52,608 nucleotides of DNA from BS750m-G77 sp043797735. Lineage in GTDB: Bacteria > Omnitrophota > Gorgyraeia > Gygaellales > Profunditerraquicolaceae. Below, piece by piece: positions 7,716 through 15,680 of this stretch. The notes beneath the pieces are model-generated. The model saw nothing but the letters and a program-made list of their open reading frames with translations. It was not told the origin of the DNA and searched no databases. Numbering within the stretch: position 1 is the first letter of the stretch; each line of letters begins with the position of its first letter. A program made the position numbers and the translations under genes. The stretch is taken from contig JAZDPH010000045.1 in NCBI GenBank assembly GCA_043797735.1, positions 1 to 52,608 on the forward strand. Direction: 5' to 3'.

Positions 7716-7768
7716 TCCGCCCTTCCTTTTTTATATACCCGTCCTTCTTAGGAAGGGCGGGGTTCATC
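7705..7768. repeat. TTCACCCCGCCC-type palindrome between nadA and rluA-like gene
   Basis: Arms CCGCCCTTCCT and AGGAAGGGCGG flank a loop of about 25 nt. It fills the nadA-rluA gap, touching the nadA stop on one side and carrying the rluA GTG start on the other. Matches the element at 29463-29522 closely. Confidence 0.85.
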
Positions 7769-8694
7769 TAAGCTATCTCAAGCATCCTCTCTATTGCCTT
7801 CTTTGCGCGCTGGCGGATATCATCCGGGACCTTTACCTCTTCCTTCAGCTCCTCCAATGCCCAAACTATCTTTTCCTGCGTGGTGCGTTTCATATTCGGG
7901 CAGACCGCCCGCTCGCTGGCAGGATAAAATTCCTTACCGGGGTTGTCCTGTTTTAGCCGGTAAATAAGGCCGACCTCCGTGCCTACGATAAATTCCCTGG
8001 CTTGGTCCTGGCTGGCAAACTTAGCCATCTTGCTTGTGGAAAGCACCGCATCAGCCAAAGCCACAACCTCCGGCAGGCATTCCGGATGCACCATAACCTT
8101 GGCAAGGGGATGGAACTTCTTCATCTGCTTTATGTCCTCGGGAAGAATTTTTACGTGCGTCGGGCAAAACCCGTTCCAGATAATCAGTTTTCTATGTGCC
8201 TGCTTGGAGGCATAATCGGCAAGGTATTTATCGGGGATAAAAATAATATCCTTATATTTATCTTTCAGGGCATTTACTACCGCCACGGCGTTGGTGGAGG
8301 TACAGCAATAGTCTAATTCGGCCTTAACCTGCGCGGAGGTATTCACGTAGCCGATTGCCACCGCCTGCGGATGCTTCTCTTTCAGCTTCTTTAAATCAGC
8401 GGAGGTAATCATATTGGCCATCGGGCATCCGGCAAGGGCATCCGGCATAATTACCAACTTGTCCGGACAGAGGATTGAGGCGGTCTCAGCCATAAAATGC
8501 ACTCCGCAGAAAACAATTACCTTTGCTTCTGTCTTTGCGGCAATGCGGCTTAATTCCAGGGAATCCCCCCGGTAATCCGCCACCTCCTGAACCTCAGGCA
8601 ACTGATAGTTATGCGCCAGGATAACGGCATTGCGCTTTTTCTTTAGTTCCTGAATTTTTCCTTCCAAGCCGCCTCTAAATAATTTCTTATTCAT
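7768..8694 (-). CDS. nadA: Quinolinate synthase
   Basis: 308 aa, typical for NadA. It condenses iminoaspartate with dihydroxyacetone phosphate to quinolinate in NAD synthesis and carries an oxygen-sensitive [4Fe-4S] cluster. The three expected ligand regions are visible: AGCPMA (around residue 90), GFCPTHVKI (around 177) and CPNMKRTT (around 263). The three internal repeats of the NadA fold are recognisable (ILAHNYQLPEVQEVADYRGDS at the N-terminus). nadB and nadC are not in the window. The gene is 6 nt downstream of mnmA. Confidence 0.96.
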   Translation of the reverse strand: MNKKLFRGGLEGKIQELKKKRNAVILAHNYQLPEVQEVADYRGDSLELSRIAAKTEAKVIVFCGVHFMAETASILCPDKLVIMPDALAGCPMANMITSADLKKLKEKHPQAVAIGYVNTSAQVKAELDYCCTSTNAVAVVNALKDKYKDIIFIPDKYLADYASKQAHRKLIIWNGFCPTHVKILPEDIKQMKKFHPLAKVMVHPECLPEVVALADAVLSTSKMAKFASQDQAREFIVGTEVGLIYRLKQDNPGKEFYPASERAVCPNMKRTTQEKIVWALEELKEEVKVPDDIRQRAKKAIERMLEIA

Positions 8695-8700
8695 TCTAAT

Positions 8701-9774
8701 CTATTCTAGCGCTCTGTTGATTATTCCCCCGCCTAAGACTACCTCTTTATCGTAGAACACCGCTGACTGGCCGCTAGTTATGGCAAACTGTGGTTTCTTA
8801 AAGCAGGCCTTCCAGCGCCTGCCAAAAGGCCAAACTAATGCAGACGCTTCTTGATGATTATACCTTATCTTTACCTTAACGGCAATCTTCTTTTTTGGTT
8901 TTTTAAAAATAAAGTGCGCTTTGTCAACTAGAAACTCGCTTTTTTCCGCCTCTTCCTTTCTGCCGGCAACCAGCTGATTTTTTCTGCTGTCTATTGCGGT
9001 TATATACAAAGCAAAGCCCCTGGCAATGCCCAAGCCCTGGCGCTGGCCAATGGTGTAAAAGGCAATCCCCCTATGCTCCCCAAGGATATTGCCCTGGCCG
9101 TCCACTATCGGCCCCGGCTTTATCTTATCTTTAGCCTGTCCTGCTAAAAATTCACGGTAATCTTTACCCGGCAAAAAACATATCTCCTGGCTGTCCGGTT
9201 TATCCGCAACCGCCAGGCCGAATTTCACCGCCAACTTCCTCACCTGCTCTTTGGTATAATTGCCTAACGGGAAAAGTATTTGCCTTAGCTGGCCCTGATT
9301 TAGCCGGTATAAAAAATAAGACTGGTCCTTCTTTCTATCCTTTGCTTTTTTTAGTAAATATCTCTTCCTGTAGACTGTAGACTGTGGACTGTGGACTTCT
9401 TCTATCCGCGCATAATGCCCGGTAGCCAGGTATTTTGCGCCTAAAGAAGATGCCTTTTTTAATAAGCGGCCGAATTTTATATACTGGTTACACCTGACGC
9501 AGGGGTTGGGTGTTCGGCCCCGAAGATACTGGCGGCAGAAATCCTTAATCACATACTCATCCAAGGCCTTCTGCATATTTAAAACATAATGCCTTATTCC
9601 TAATTTATGGGCGACCCTGCGGGCATCTTCAATTGCCGCCCTGCTGCAGCAGGCAAAATTAAAACACATGGTTATGCCGATAACCTCATACCCCTCTTCT
9701 TTTAATAACGCCGCGGCTACCGAGGAATCCACCCCGCCGCTCATTGCCACCGCTGCCAGCCCTTTTCTGCTCAT
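8701..9774 (-). CDS. mnmA: tRNA-specific 2-thiouridylase MnmA, with repeat insertion
   Basis: 357 aa. The PP-loop AMSGGVDSSVAAALL is at the N-terminus, the first catalytic cysteine in NPCVRCNQYIKFG near residue 103 and the second in DSQEICFLPGKDY near residue 200. The enzyme installs sulfur at U34 of tRNA Lys/Glu/Gln using persulfide from a cysteine desulfurase, here probably NifS encoded at 14505-15680. A 28-nt tandem of GTRGACT heptamers (9371-9398) is inserted in frame after GHYARIEE, adding VHSPQSTVY in a surface-loop position. Confidence 0.95.
   Translation of the reverse strand: MSRKGLAAVAMSGGVDSSVAAALLKEEGYEVIGITMCFNFACCSRAAIEDARRVAHKLGIRHYVLNMQKALDEYVIKDFCRQYLRGRTPNPCVRCNQYIKFGRLLKKASSLGAKYLATGHYARIEEVHSPQSTVYRKRYLLKKAKDRKKDQSYFLYRLNQGQLRQILFPLGNYTKEQVRKLAVKFGLAVADKPDSQEICFLPGKDYREFLAGQAKDKIKPGPIVDGQGNILGEHRGIAFYTIGQRQGLGIARGFALYITAIDSRKNQLVAGRKEEAEKSEFLVDKAHFIFKKPKKKIAVKVKIRYNHQEASALVWPFGRRWKACFKKPQFAITSGQSAVFYDKEVVLGGGIINRALE
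9371..9398. repeat. Heptamer tandem repeat (GTRGACT x4) within mnmA
   Basis: Plus strand reads four consecutive 7-nt units, two GTAGACT and two GTGGACT. The same heptamer recurs as two copies between secA and lnt (40436-40451) and as ATGGACT in the gap at 1178-1202. Confidence 0.8.
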
Positions 9775-9810
9775 ATTCTCTAAATTCGTGCTAATTCGTG
9801 CGTAAGAAAG

Positions 9811-9862
9811 AGGGACGTTCCCGGAATCAAAGTAAAAAACTTAATTCAGAAACGTCCCCACT
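9811..9862 (-). repeat. Imperfect palindrome downstream of cspA, possible terminator
   Basis: GGGACGTT and AACGTCCC arms enclose about 33 nt, with a U-rich CTCTTTCTT following on the minus strand. It sits between cspA and mnmA and may end cspA transcripts. The adjoining 9781-9806 contains ATTCGTG repeats like those at 19921-20002. Confidence 0.5.
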
Positions 9863-9879
9863 GTCTTTGTTTTGCTAGG

Positions 9880-10080
9880 TTATAACTTAGTGACTCTTAC
9901 TGCTTGTTCTCCCTTAGGGCCTTTTTCGATTTCAAACTCGACTTCCTGCCCTTCCTCCAAGGTCTTATAACCATCTCCCTGAATTGCGCTGTGATGCACA
10001 AATACATCATTGCCAGACTCAGGAGTGATGAATCCGTAACCTTTTTGGTTAGAGAACCACTTTACTTTTCCTTTTGCCAT
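9880..10080 (-). CDS. cspA: Cold-shock protein, CspA family
   Basis: 66 aa, the standard single cold-shock domain. RNP1 (KGYGFITP) and RNP2 (VFVHHS) are both intact, so it should bind single-stranded RNA/DNA and melt structure. A strong AGGAGG lies 9 nt before the ATG. The gene has its own promoter (10228-10255) and a leader of about 140 nt with a terminator-like hairpin and long-range pairing, which fits the post-transcriptional control known for cold-shock genes. Confidence 0.96.
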   Translation of the reverse strand: MAKGKVKWFSNQKGYGFITPESGNDVFVHHSAIQGDGYKTLEEGQEVEFEIEKGPKGEQAVRVTKL

Positions 10081-10112
10081 TACTTACTACCTCCTTTCAA
10101 CTATTTTATTAA

Positions 10113-10215
10113 TAGTAAATAACGGCATAGAATACAAAAAACCGTAAAGCGTGGTAAACTGTCCTTGTACGCCTTACGGCCTTCAAAACTTGTCCTTCCA
10201 CTGCCTTATTTACTA
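10113..10215 (-). ncRNA. Structured cspA leader / possible small RNA
   Basis: TAGTAAATAACGGCA (10113-10127) and TGCCTTATTTACTA (10202-10215) are complementary apart from one bulged base and enclose the terminator-like hairpin at 10136-10179. RNA on the minus strand starting near 10221 would fold into a closed multi-helix domain. Two readings are possible: a cis-acting cold-shock leader whose terminator stem competes with other pairing, or an independent RNA of about 85 nt ending at the U-run. Confidence 0.5.
10136..10179 (-). terminator. Intrinsic-terminator-like hairpin in the cspA leader
   Basis: On the minus strand an 11-bp stem (CCGTAAGGCGT with ACGCTTTACGG, one G-U) is followed by six U. 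It lies between the promoter and the cspA start, so it would act as an attenuator or as the end of a small RNA. Confidence 0.65.
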
Positions 10216-10227
10216 CCTTCAGGGCTA

Positions 10228-10255
10228 AGTATACACTAAATTAAGCCTTTGTCAA
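10228..10255 (-). promoter_or_regulatory. cspA promoter
   Basis: TTGACA (10255-10250) and TATACT (10233-10228) on the minus strand, 16-nt spacer. A full-consensus -35 box and 5/6 match for the -10 box. Start of transcription is expected near 10221. Confidence 0.8.
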
Positions 10256-10271
10256 TCTAATTATTTGACAG

Positions 10272-12107
10272 CTACCACTCAAATTTTACCCCCCCTTTTA
10301 TCCATCTGCCCGGCAGGATGACCCCGGAAATCTCGCTGTAGCTGGTATTGGTAAAATTATCTACCTTTACGAACGGCTCAAGGCTAAAGTTATTTTTTGT
10401 TATTGTTTTGGATAAATACAGGCCCCCCACAAAGTAAGTCTCTCCGTAGTATCTCTGGTTATAAGACAGCTGCCAGTCAACTTTTAACCCGAAAAGCGAT
10501 GAGTATATATCCAGAAGCAGCTGGTGCTTCAGGGCATCCAGGGCATATTTGGAGAAAAAGCCGCTTGTTTTTTTGTCCACATCAATATAAGCATAAGAAA
10601 ACTGAAGCTTCTTTAAATTAATCTCCTTAAAATTTAACTGCGGGCTAAAGGCGCTTATGAACTCGGCGCCGCGAAAGTCAACACTGCCTAAATTTGTTGC
10701 TACCCAGGGATCCTGCTCAGAGGTGCGTGTCCAGTCTATCAGGCCATGCCCCCGGCGCATAAACCCGTCTATGCTCACCTCCAGGCCCTTATCTTTAAAA
10801 TCAAGCCCTAATTTAAAATTGTCGCAGTGTTCAACCGTAAGGGCCGGGTTTCCCTTGTTTGCGGCGGTATTATAATAAAGTTCGGTATAGCTGGGCACCC
10901 TGAATGACCGGGCAGCCGAGCCGCTAATGCTTAATCTATCATCTATAATCGGGTATTCCAGGCCGAAATTATACGACTCCTGCCACCCCCATTTTTGATA
11001 ATGATCGGCCCTTGCCCTTAAATCAATATTAAGCCTGCCGGCAAAACCGGGGGTAAAGCCCGCCAAAAACGCTTCATATAACCTGCTGTGCTTGCCTAAA
11101 TTAGTGGAGTTAATCTCCTCCCTGCCTAAATCAAGGCCAAAAACAGCCTCGCCTGAGCCGGTGGGCAGATTTAGCCGGGAAACAAGGCCGTATATATAGG
11201 TAGTATGGTAATTGACCGAGGTTGGGTTGTTCCTCTGCAAAATAAACTTATCCCAGTGCCTCCTGAAAAACAAGTTGTTCTTAAGCAAAGCGCTGCCCAA
11301 TTGATTGTCCAGGCCGGCCTTGGTAAAAAAAGTTTCGGTATGCTCCTCTTCTTCGCAAAAAAGGTTGGAGTAAAAACTGTCCGCCCCGAAATCCTTCTTT
11401 TGATAGCCAAACAAAGCATCCAGAAGCGCGTTATTAATGTCTTTGTTAAGATACAGGGAGGTTGTGTAATATTCGAAATCCGTATTCGGCCGGGCGGCCT
11501 TGGAGATCTTGTGCTCATAAGAGAGCCTCCCGGATAAACTGCGCTCAGGCAGGGTAAGGGAAAACCCCTGTCCAAAGAGGGCGTGCTGGCCAAAGACGCT
11601 GTCTACCCTCAGGCCCCTTTTGACCGGCCTTTTGACCACAAAATTTACGCTCCCGGCAAGCCCCCCTGCCCCGTACAAAGAAGAGTCGCCGTCTTTAATT
11701 ACCTCCAGCCTCTGGAGGTCGTATTCGGTCAAGGGGATATCCAGATTGTGATGGCCGGTCTGCGGGTCATTTACCCTTATCCCGTCAATAAGCACCGCCA
11801 CCTGCTCAAAAGTTGAACCCCTCAAGGAAAGGTCCCCCTGGATACCTGAGGTGCCGCGATAGCGCAGGTCCGCCCCGGAGATCCCCTGCAATAAATCCGC
11901 TAAGGAATCGGGGTTTTGCATTTTTATCTGGCCGGAATCCAGGATCTGGGCGGAATAAACGCTCTTGGCCATGCTCGGCCCCAGCGAATCCATGCCGGGG
12001 CTTACCACTATTTTTTCCAAGGCGCGCTGCTGTTCTTCGGCAAACAAGGAGTAAGGGGCAGAAAAAATACTGCTTAATATAATGAAACTAATTAAAGCCT
12101 TTTTCAT
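10272..12107 (-). CDS. TonB-dependent outer-membrane receptor
   Basis: 611 aa from the ATG at 12107, chosen because MKKALISFIILSSIFSAPYSLFAEE is a signal peptide; longer frames run into a repeat. The plug domain (about residues 35-160) has the typical DLLQGISGADLRYRGTSGIQ, RGSTFEQVAVLIDGIRVND and YGAGGLAGSVNFV elements. The remainder reads as beta-barrel strands and ends in an aromatic residue (KFEW), as required for barrel insertion. Closest in style to BtuB/siderophore receptors; the ligand is not assignable and no cobalamin riboswitch is seen upstream. TonB/ExbBD are not in the window. Confidence 0.92.
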   Translation of the reverse strand: MKKALISFIILSSIFSAPYSLFAEEQQRALEKIVVSPGMDSLGPSMAKSVYSAQILDSGQIKMQNPDSLADLLQGISGADLRYRGTSGIQGDLSLRGSTFEQVAVLIDGIRVNDPQTGHHNLDIPLTEYDLQRLEVIKDGDSSLYGAGGLAGSVNFVVKRPVKRGLRVDSVFGQHALFGQGFSLTLPERSLSGRLSYEHKISKAARPNTDFEYYTTSLYLNKDINNALLDALFGYQKKDFGADSFYSNLFCEEEEHTETFFTKAGLDNQLGSALLKNNLFFRRHWDKFILQRNNPTSVNYHTTYIYGLVSRLNLPTGSGEAVFGLDLGREEINSTNLGKHSRLYEAFLAGFTPGFAGRLNIDLRARADHYQKWGWQESYNFGLEYPIIDDRLSISGSAARSFRVPSYTELYYNTAANKGNPALTVEHCDNFKLGLDFKDKGLEVSIDGFMRRGHGLIDWTRTSEQDPWVATNLGSVDFRGAEFISAFSPQLNFKEINLKKLQFSYAYIDVDKKTSGFFSKYALDALKHQLLLDIYSSLFGLKVDWQLSYNQRYYGETYFVGGLYLSKTITKNNFSLEPFVKVDNFTNTSYSEISGVILPGRWIKGGVKFEW

Positions 12108-12199
12108 AACTACAAGAAACTTCATCCCGCCAAAGGCGGGATTCAGAACTTCCTTATGAAGTTTCAGTGGTTGGGAAAGTTTTATACTTTCCCATACCA

Positions 12200-12235
12200 T
12201 AAAAAATCCCGAAACCTATTGTATAAGTTTCGGGG
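12200..12235 (-). terminator. Intrinsic terminator downstream of the FemAB/GNAT-like gene
   Basis: CCCGAAAC and GTTTCGGG arms (12208-12215, 12227-12234) with a 6-nt U-run on the minus strand. It separates the sulfur/biotin gene block from the TonB receptor. A possible receptor promoter overlaps it, so a new transcript would lack half the stem. Confidence 0.65.
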
Positions 12236-12299
12236 CTATTGTCAACACATTCATATATTTTGGTTGACAAATGTCAAAGTATACTCAGGAATGTATCAA

Positions 12300-12400
12300 G
12301 TCATTGCGAGGAGCGAGCGTAGCGAGCGCCGAAGCAATCTAAAAAGGGATTGCCTGCCTGCCGGCAAGGCAGGCTTCGCTCGCCTACGGCTCGCAATGAC
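12300..12400. mobile_element. MITE-like repeat with 11-bp terminal inverted repeats
   Basis: GTCATTGCGAG at 12300-12310 and CTCGCAATGAC at 12390-12400 are perfect inverted termini; internal GAAGCAATCT and GGATTGC segments are shared with the 96-bp copy at 33499-33594. No transposase is encoded. Similar ATTGCGAG...GAAGCAATC repeats are widespread in bacterial genomes. Confidence 0.8.
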
Positions 12401-12412
12401 GAAAAAGAAGAA

Positions 12413-13549
12413 TTAAAATTTACCCTCCTCCTTCATCTTCTTCAGCACCGGGTCAAAGTTTATCGGGCTTAAAAACCTGCCTAAAATTCTAAAAAAATGG
12501 TTGAGCAGCCCGTTACGATGCCTGGCATAGATATAAAGAGGGATAAATTTAAAATCCAGCCTTCTCTTCGGCTCATAATTAGTTACGCCCATCTCATAAG
12601 TTTTTAATTTGTTTTCTATGCACCAGTTTATTAAATCACGGATTTTTATAAAATAAAGGTGGTATTTATAGGCAACGGAATAATCAAAACCCAGATAAAG
12701 GTCTATAAAATAGCCCTGCGAAAAAAGGCAGAGGGCAAATCCGGCCAGCTTATTATTAATCCGCCACAAAAAATACTTCGCTTTTTGCGGCATATTTTCG
12801 GATATCAGCCGGAAGAATTCCATCGGGGCTATCTCAAGCCCGATCTCCTGCCGATTTAGCGTCTGAAGGTACAGGTTATAAACCTGCGCCAGCTCCTCAT
12901 CATTTAGTTTACCTACAACCTGCATCTTAATGTCAACCTTGCCATCCACTTTTTTAAATTTCCTTCTTAAATCATAGCGGGAAGCGGTACTTAAGCCGAG
13001 CAGATACTCCTGAAAACTGGAAAAATTTATATCCAGCACGGTAGTCGGCATACTCTCTATCTTGAAAAAACCCTTTTTTAATAACGGGTCGAGTGACTGT
13101 AAATAACCGGGGCCGAAATCCTTAAAGGCAACCACCCTTGCCCCTTCTTTTTTTGCGATTTTGTGCATCGCCCTGCTAATGCCTTCAATTGCTTCCTCTC
13201 GGGCATCTTCATTCAGAACCCCTAACCTGCCCCGGTCCATAGGCAGGCCGCAAAGCACGGCCTTAATATTAAAAATAGAGGGCAGAAACCTTTTAATAAA
13301 TTCGGTAAACTTCATTACCGTCCCTTGAATACCTGCGTCCATAGGAAAATCCATCAGAAAACAAGGGGCCGCGCCAATAAGCGAATTATTATCGTAGACT
13401 AAAATATACCGGAATTCAAACTGCGTAAATCCGGATTCATCCAGCGATTTAAAAAAATAGTACCCCTCCAGGACGTCCGGAAAGACACTATTCCATTCCT
13501 GCGGGGAGATCTCTGCAATCTTATTAAAAATCCTGGTTTGGATAGCCAA
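12413..13549 (-). CDS. GNAT/FemAB-related acyltransferase-like protein
   Basis: 378 aa, starting at TTG 13549 with GAGGGA upstream. The pattern (FDSLDESGFTQFEFRYILVYDN-like N-terminus, two GNAT-like halves, TASRYDLRRKFKK, and a late YLGFDYSVAYKYHLYFIKIRDLINWC) fits the large GNAT proteins related to FemAB and to peptidoglycan or exopolysaccharide aminoacyl/acyl transfer. No signal peptide is seen, so it is cytoplasmic. Substrate is unknown. It follows birA by 18 nt and ends the sulfur/biotin gene block before the terminator at 12200-12235. Confidence 0.65.
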   Translation of the reverse strand: MAIQTRIFNKIAEISPQEWNSVFPDVLEGYYFFKSLDESGFTQFEFRYILVYDNNSLIGAAPCFLMDFPMDAGIQGTVMKFTEFIKRFLPSIFNIKAVLCGLPMDRGRLGVLNEDAREEAIEGISRAMHKIAKKEGARVVAFKDFGPGYLQSLDPLLKKGFFKIESMPTTVLDINFSSFQEYLLGLSTASRYDLRRKFKKVDGKVDIKMQVVGKLNDEELAQVYNLYLQTLNRQEIGLEIAPMEFFRLISENMPQKAKYFLWRINNKLAGFALCLFSQGYFIDLYLGFDYSVAYKYHLYFIKIRDLINWCIENKLKTYEMGVTNYEPKRRLDFKFIPLYIYARHRNGLLNHFFRILGRFLSPINFDPVLKKMKEEGKF

Positions 13550-13567
13550 CTATTCCCTCATCCTTCC

Positions 13568-14527
13568 TTAGCGGCAGTGCATGACATCTCCGGCCATAAC
13601 CTTCTCTATTGTCCCGGAGTCCCTCCTGACCAAGAGCCCTCCGTCGCTGTCTATTTCAACGGCCATGCCTTCTATGCATTCTTTCTGGCAGAGCACCTTT
13701 ACCCTCTTACCCAGGGTAAGGCTGTATTGGCGCCACTTCTCAATAATGAAGCTAGCGCCTTTCTTCTGAAAAAGCAGGTAGTTCTCTTCTATCGCAAACA
13801 ATATCTGCCCCACTAAACTCACCCGGCTTATCCATTCTTTTTTCTGCTCTCTCAGAGAAGTGGCCCCCTGCGGCAGGCTTTTTTTATCATTGTTTACGTT
13901 TAAGCCCGTTCCGATAACCATAAACTTAATCCGGTCTGTTTCGGCATTCAATTCGGTTAATATCCCGCCCAATTTTTTATTGTGCATAAATATATCGTTG
14001 GGCCATTTTATCCTGGCCTCTAAGCCGCAAGCCTGCTTTAGCGCTTCGCAGATACTGATTGCAGCAAGCAAGGTCAATATCGCCGCCTGAGCAGGAAGAA
14101 TTTGCGGCTTAAGAATTAAAGACATATATATGCCTTTATATTTGGGGGAAAACCAATCCCGGCTTAATCTCCCCCTGCCCTTTTTCTGGGACTCGGCCAC
14201 AACCAGCGTGCCCTCGCCGGCACCCTCACTGCCCAGCTGCATCGCCGCGTTCATCGTTGAGCCTATCTCCTCAAAATAATGAATCTTCCTGCCTAAGGAC
14301 TTCGTCTGCAAAATACGGCTTATCTCAAACGGAAAGAGCCGGTCAGGAGAAGAGATTAACTGATAACCCAGATGCGGCACGGCAATGATATCGTAGCCGG
14401 CATCCTTTAACTCCTGGATATGCTTCCATAATGCCTGCCTGCTTATACTCAAGCGCTCGCTCATTGCGTCGCCGGAGATATAGCCGTGTTTATTCTTTAA
14501 AAAATCAATTATTTTTTCCTGCATCAT
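13568..14527 (-). CDS. birA: Biotin-protein ligase / biotin operon repressor
   Basis: 319 aa from ATG 14527, which overlaps the end of nifS by 23 nt. An N-terminal winged helix (GDAMSERLSISRQALWKHIQEL) is followed by the ligase domain with GRGRLSRDWFSP (biotinyl-5'-AMP loop) and IKWPNDIFMHNKKLGGILTE. It therefore both biotinylates carrier proteins and likely binds a biotin operator. A bioY transporter gene is present at 35493-36068 and would be a natural regulatory target. The longer frame extending to 14770 is a translation of nifS sequence in another frame. Confidence 0.95.
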   Translation of the reverse strand: MMQEKIIDFLKNKHGYISGDAMSERLSISRQALWKHIQELKDAGYDIIAVPHLGYQLISSPDRLFPFEISRILQTKSLGRKIHYFEEIGSTMNAAMQLGSEGAGEGTLVVAESQKKGRGRLSRDWFSPKYKGIYMSLILKPQILPAQAAILTLLAAISICEALKQACGLEARIKWPNDIFMHNKKLGGILTELNAETDRIKFMVIGTGLNVNNDKKSLPQGATSLREQKKEWISRVSLVGQILFAIEENYLLFQKKGASFIIEKWRQYSLTLGKRVKVLCQKECIEGMAVEIDSDGGLLVRRDSGTIEKVMAGDVMHCR

Positions 14528-15680
14528 ATAGGGGGGACATTGCGCGCAGTTTCTTGACGATTTTGGGGAGGCGTTCCAGCAGATAGTCGATATCGGCCTC
14601 TTTTGTCCATCTGCCCAGGGTAATCCGCAGTGAGCCGTGGGCGATCTCATGGGGCAGGCCGATAGCCAAGAGCACATGTGAAGGCTCCAAAGAAGTAGAG
14701 GTACAGGCAGAGCCGGTAGAGCAGGCAATGCCGGCCAGGTCAAGGTTAAGCAGGATAGATTCACCTTCAATGTATTTTATGGAGAAGTTTACGTTATTGA
14801 CAAGCCGCCGCTGTGCGTGCCCGTTAAGGCGGGCCTCGGGGATATTTTTTGGAATTTCTCTGATTAACCTGTCGCGCAGAGAGGCCTGGAACTCTGCCTC
14901 CCTCTGCATATTCTTCTGGCACAACTCTATTGCCTTGGCCACCCCCACAATTCCGGGGGTATTGTAAGTTGAGGCGCGCAGGCCCCTTTCCTGGTCCCCG
15001 CCGTGTAAGAGGCTCACCAGGCGCGTGCCTTTTCTTACATACAAAGCGCCCACGCCCTTGGGCCCGTAGAATTTGTGCCCGGAAAGCGATAATAAATCCA
15101 CGCCTAAATCGCTAACATTTACCGGAATGTGGCCGACGGTCTGAACGGCATCGCTGTGAAAATAAATGCCTTTTTCTCTGGCGATTTTTCCGATTTCGGC
15201 GACAGGCTGGATGGTGCCGATTTCATTATTGGCATGCATAACCGAAATCAGGATGGTCTTATCGGTAATTGCCCTGCCGATATCTTCGCAAGAGACTAAT
15301 CCATCTTTATCCACGCCGACAGAAGTGATATTAAAGCCCAGTTTTTGTAAAAACTTGCACGGCTCGCTTATGGCATGATGCTCAATGGCGGTAGTGATGA
15401 TATGGTTGCCTTTATCCCGAAGGGCAAAGGCCACGCCCTTAACCGCCAGATTATCGGATTCAGTACCTCCGGAGGTAAAGATAATCTCTTCCGGCTTTGC
15501 CCCTAAAAATGAGGCGAGCCTCACCCGGGCATCCTCTATCGCTTTTTTTGCCTCCTGGGCCGGAGCATAGATACTGGAGGCGTTGCCGAATTTTTTAAAA
15601 AAATACGGCTGCATCGCCTTGATAACTTGCGGGTCAGTAGGGGTAGTTGCCGCATAATCCAAATATACATATTTTTTCAT
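14505..15680 (-). CDS. nifS: Cysteine desulfurase, NifS/IscS type
   Basis: 391 aa. N-terminal YLDYAATTPTDP, the PLP lysine in SGHKFYGPKGVGALY (near residue 200) and the catalytic persulfide cysteine in CSTGSACTSTSLEPSHVL (near residue 325) are present. It supplies persulfide for Fe-S assembly and tRNA thiolation (MnmA, LarE-type enzymes nearby). It overlaps the larE stop by 4 nt and sits in the operon that also encodes a NifU-like scaffold, cysteine synthase and an Rrf2 regulator. Confidence 0.96.
   Translation of the reverse strand: MKKYVYLDYAATTPTDPQVIKAMQPYFFKKFGNASSIYAPAQEAKKAIEDARVRLASFLGAKPEEIIFTSGGTESDNLAVKGVAFALRDKGNHIITTAIEHHAISEPCKFLQKLGFNITSVGVDKDGLVSCEDIGRAITDKTILISVMHANNEIGTIQPVAEIGKIAREKGIYFHSDAVQTVGHIPVNVSDLGVDLLSLSGHKFYGPKGVGALYVRKGTRLVSLLHGGDQERGLRASTYNTPGIVGVAKAIELCQKNMQREAEFQASLRDRLIREIPKNIPEARLNGHAQRRLVNNVNFSIKYIEGESILLNLDLAGIACSTGSACTSTSLEPSHVLLAIGLPHEIAHGSLRITLGRWTKEADIDYLLERLPKIVKKLRAMSPLYDAGKNN

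Larger units (their letters stand above)
12108..12412. other. 305-nt intergenic region with palindromes and terminator
   Basis: No gene. From the TonB side it contains a CCCGCC palindrome (12125-12145) nested between GAAACTTCAT / ATGAAGTTTC arms, a GGGAAAGT / ACTTTCCC hairpin (12174-12193), an intrinsic terminator (12200-12235), the palindrome TTGACAAATGTCAA near 12265-12278, and a 101-bp MITE-like element (12300-12400). TTGACA with TACAAT (12245-12218, 16 nt apart) is a possible promoter for the receptor. Confidence 0.6.

Noticed and set aside
9371..9398. CRISPR-like tandem array
   Set aside because: Units are 7 nt with no spacers and no cas genes nearby.
12108..12200. Longer start for the TonB receptor
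   Set aside because: The extension is palindromic repeat sequence; the signal peptide begins at 12107.
12108..12260. Cobalamin riboswitch before the TonB receptor
   Set aside because: No B12-box-like conserved core; the hairpins are explained by repeats and a terminator.
12156..12416. Plus-strand ORF in the TonB upstream region
   Set aside because: It is made almost entirely of repeat and MITE-like sequence.
14528..14770. Extended N-terminus of BirA
   Set aside because: It is an out-of-frame reading of the nifS coding region; the winged-helix domain begins at 14527.
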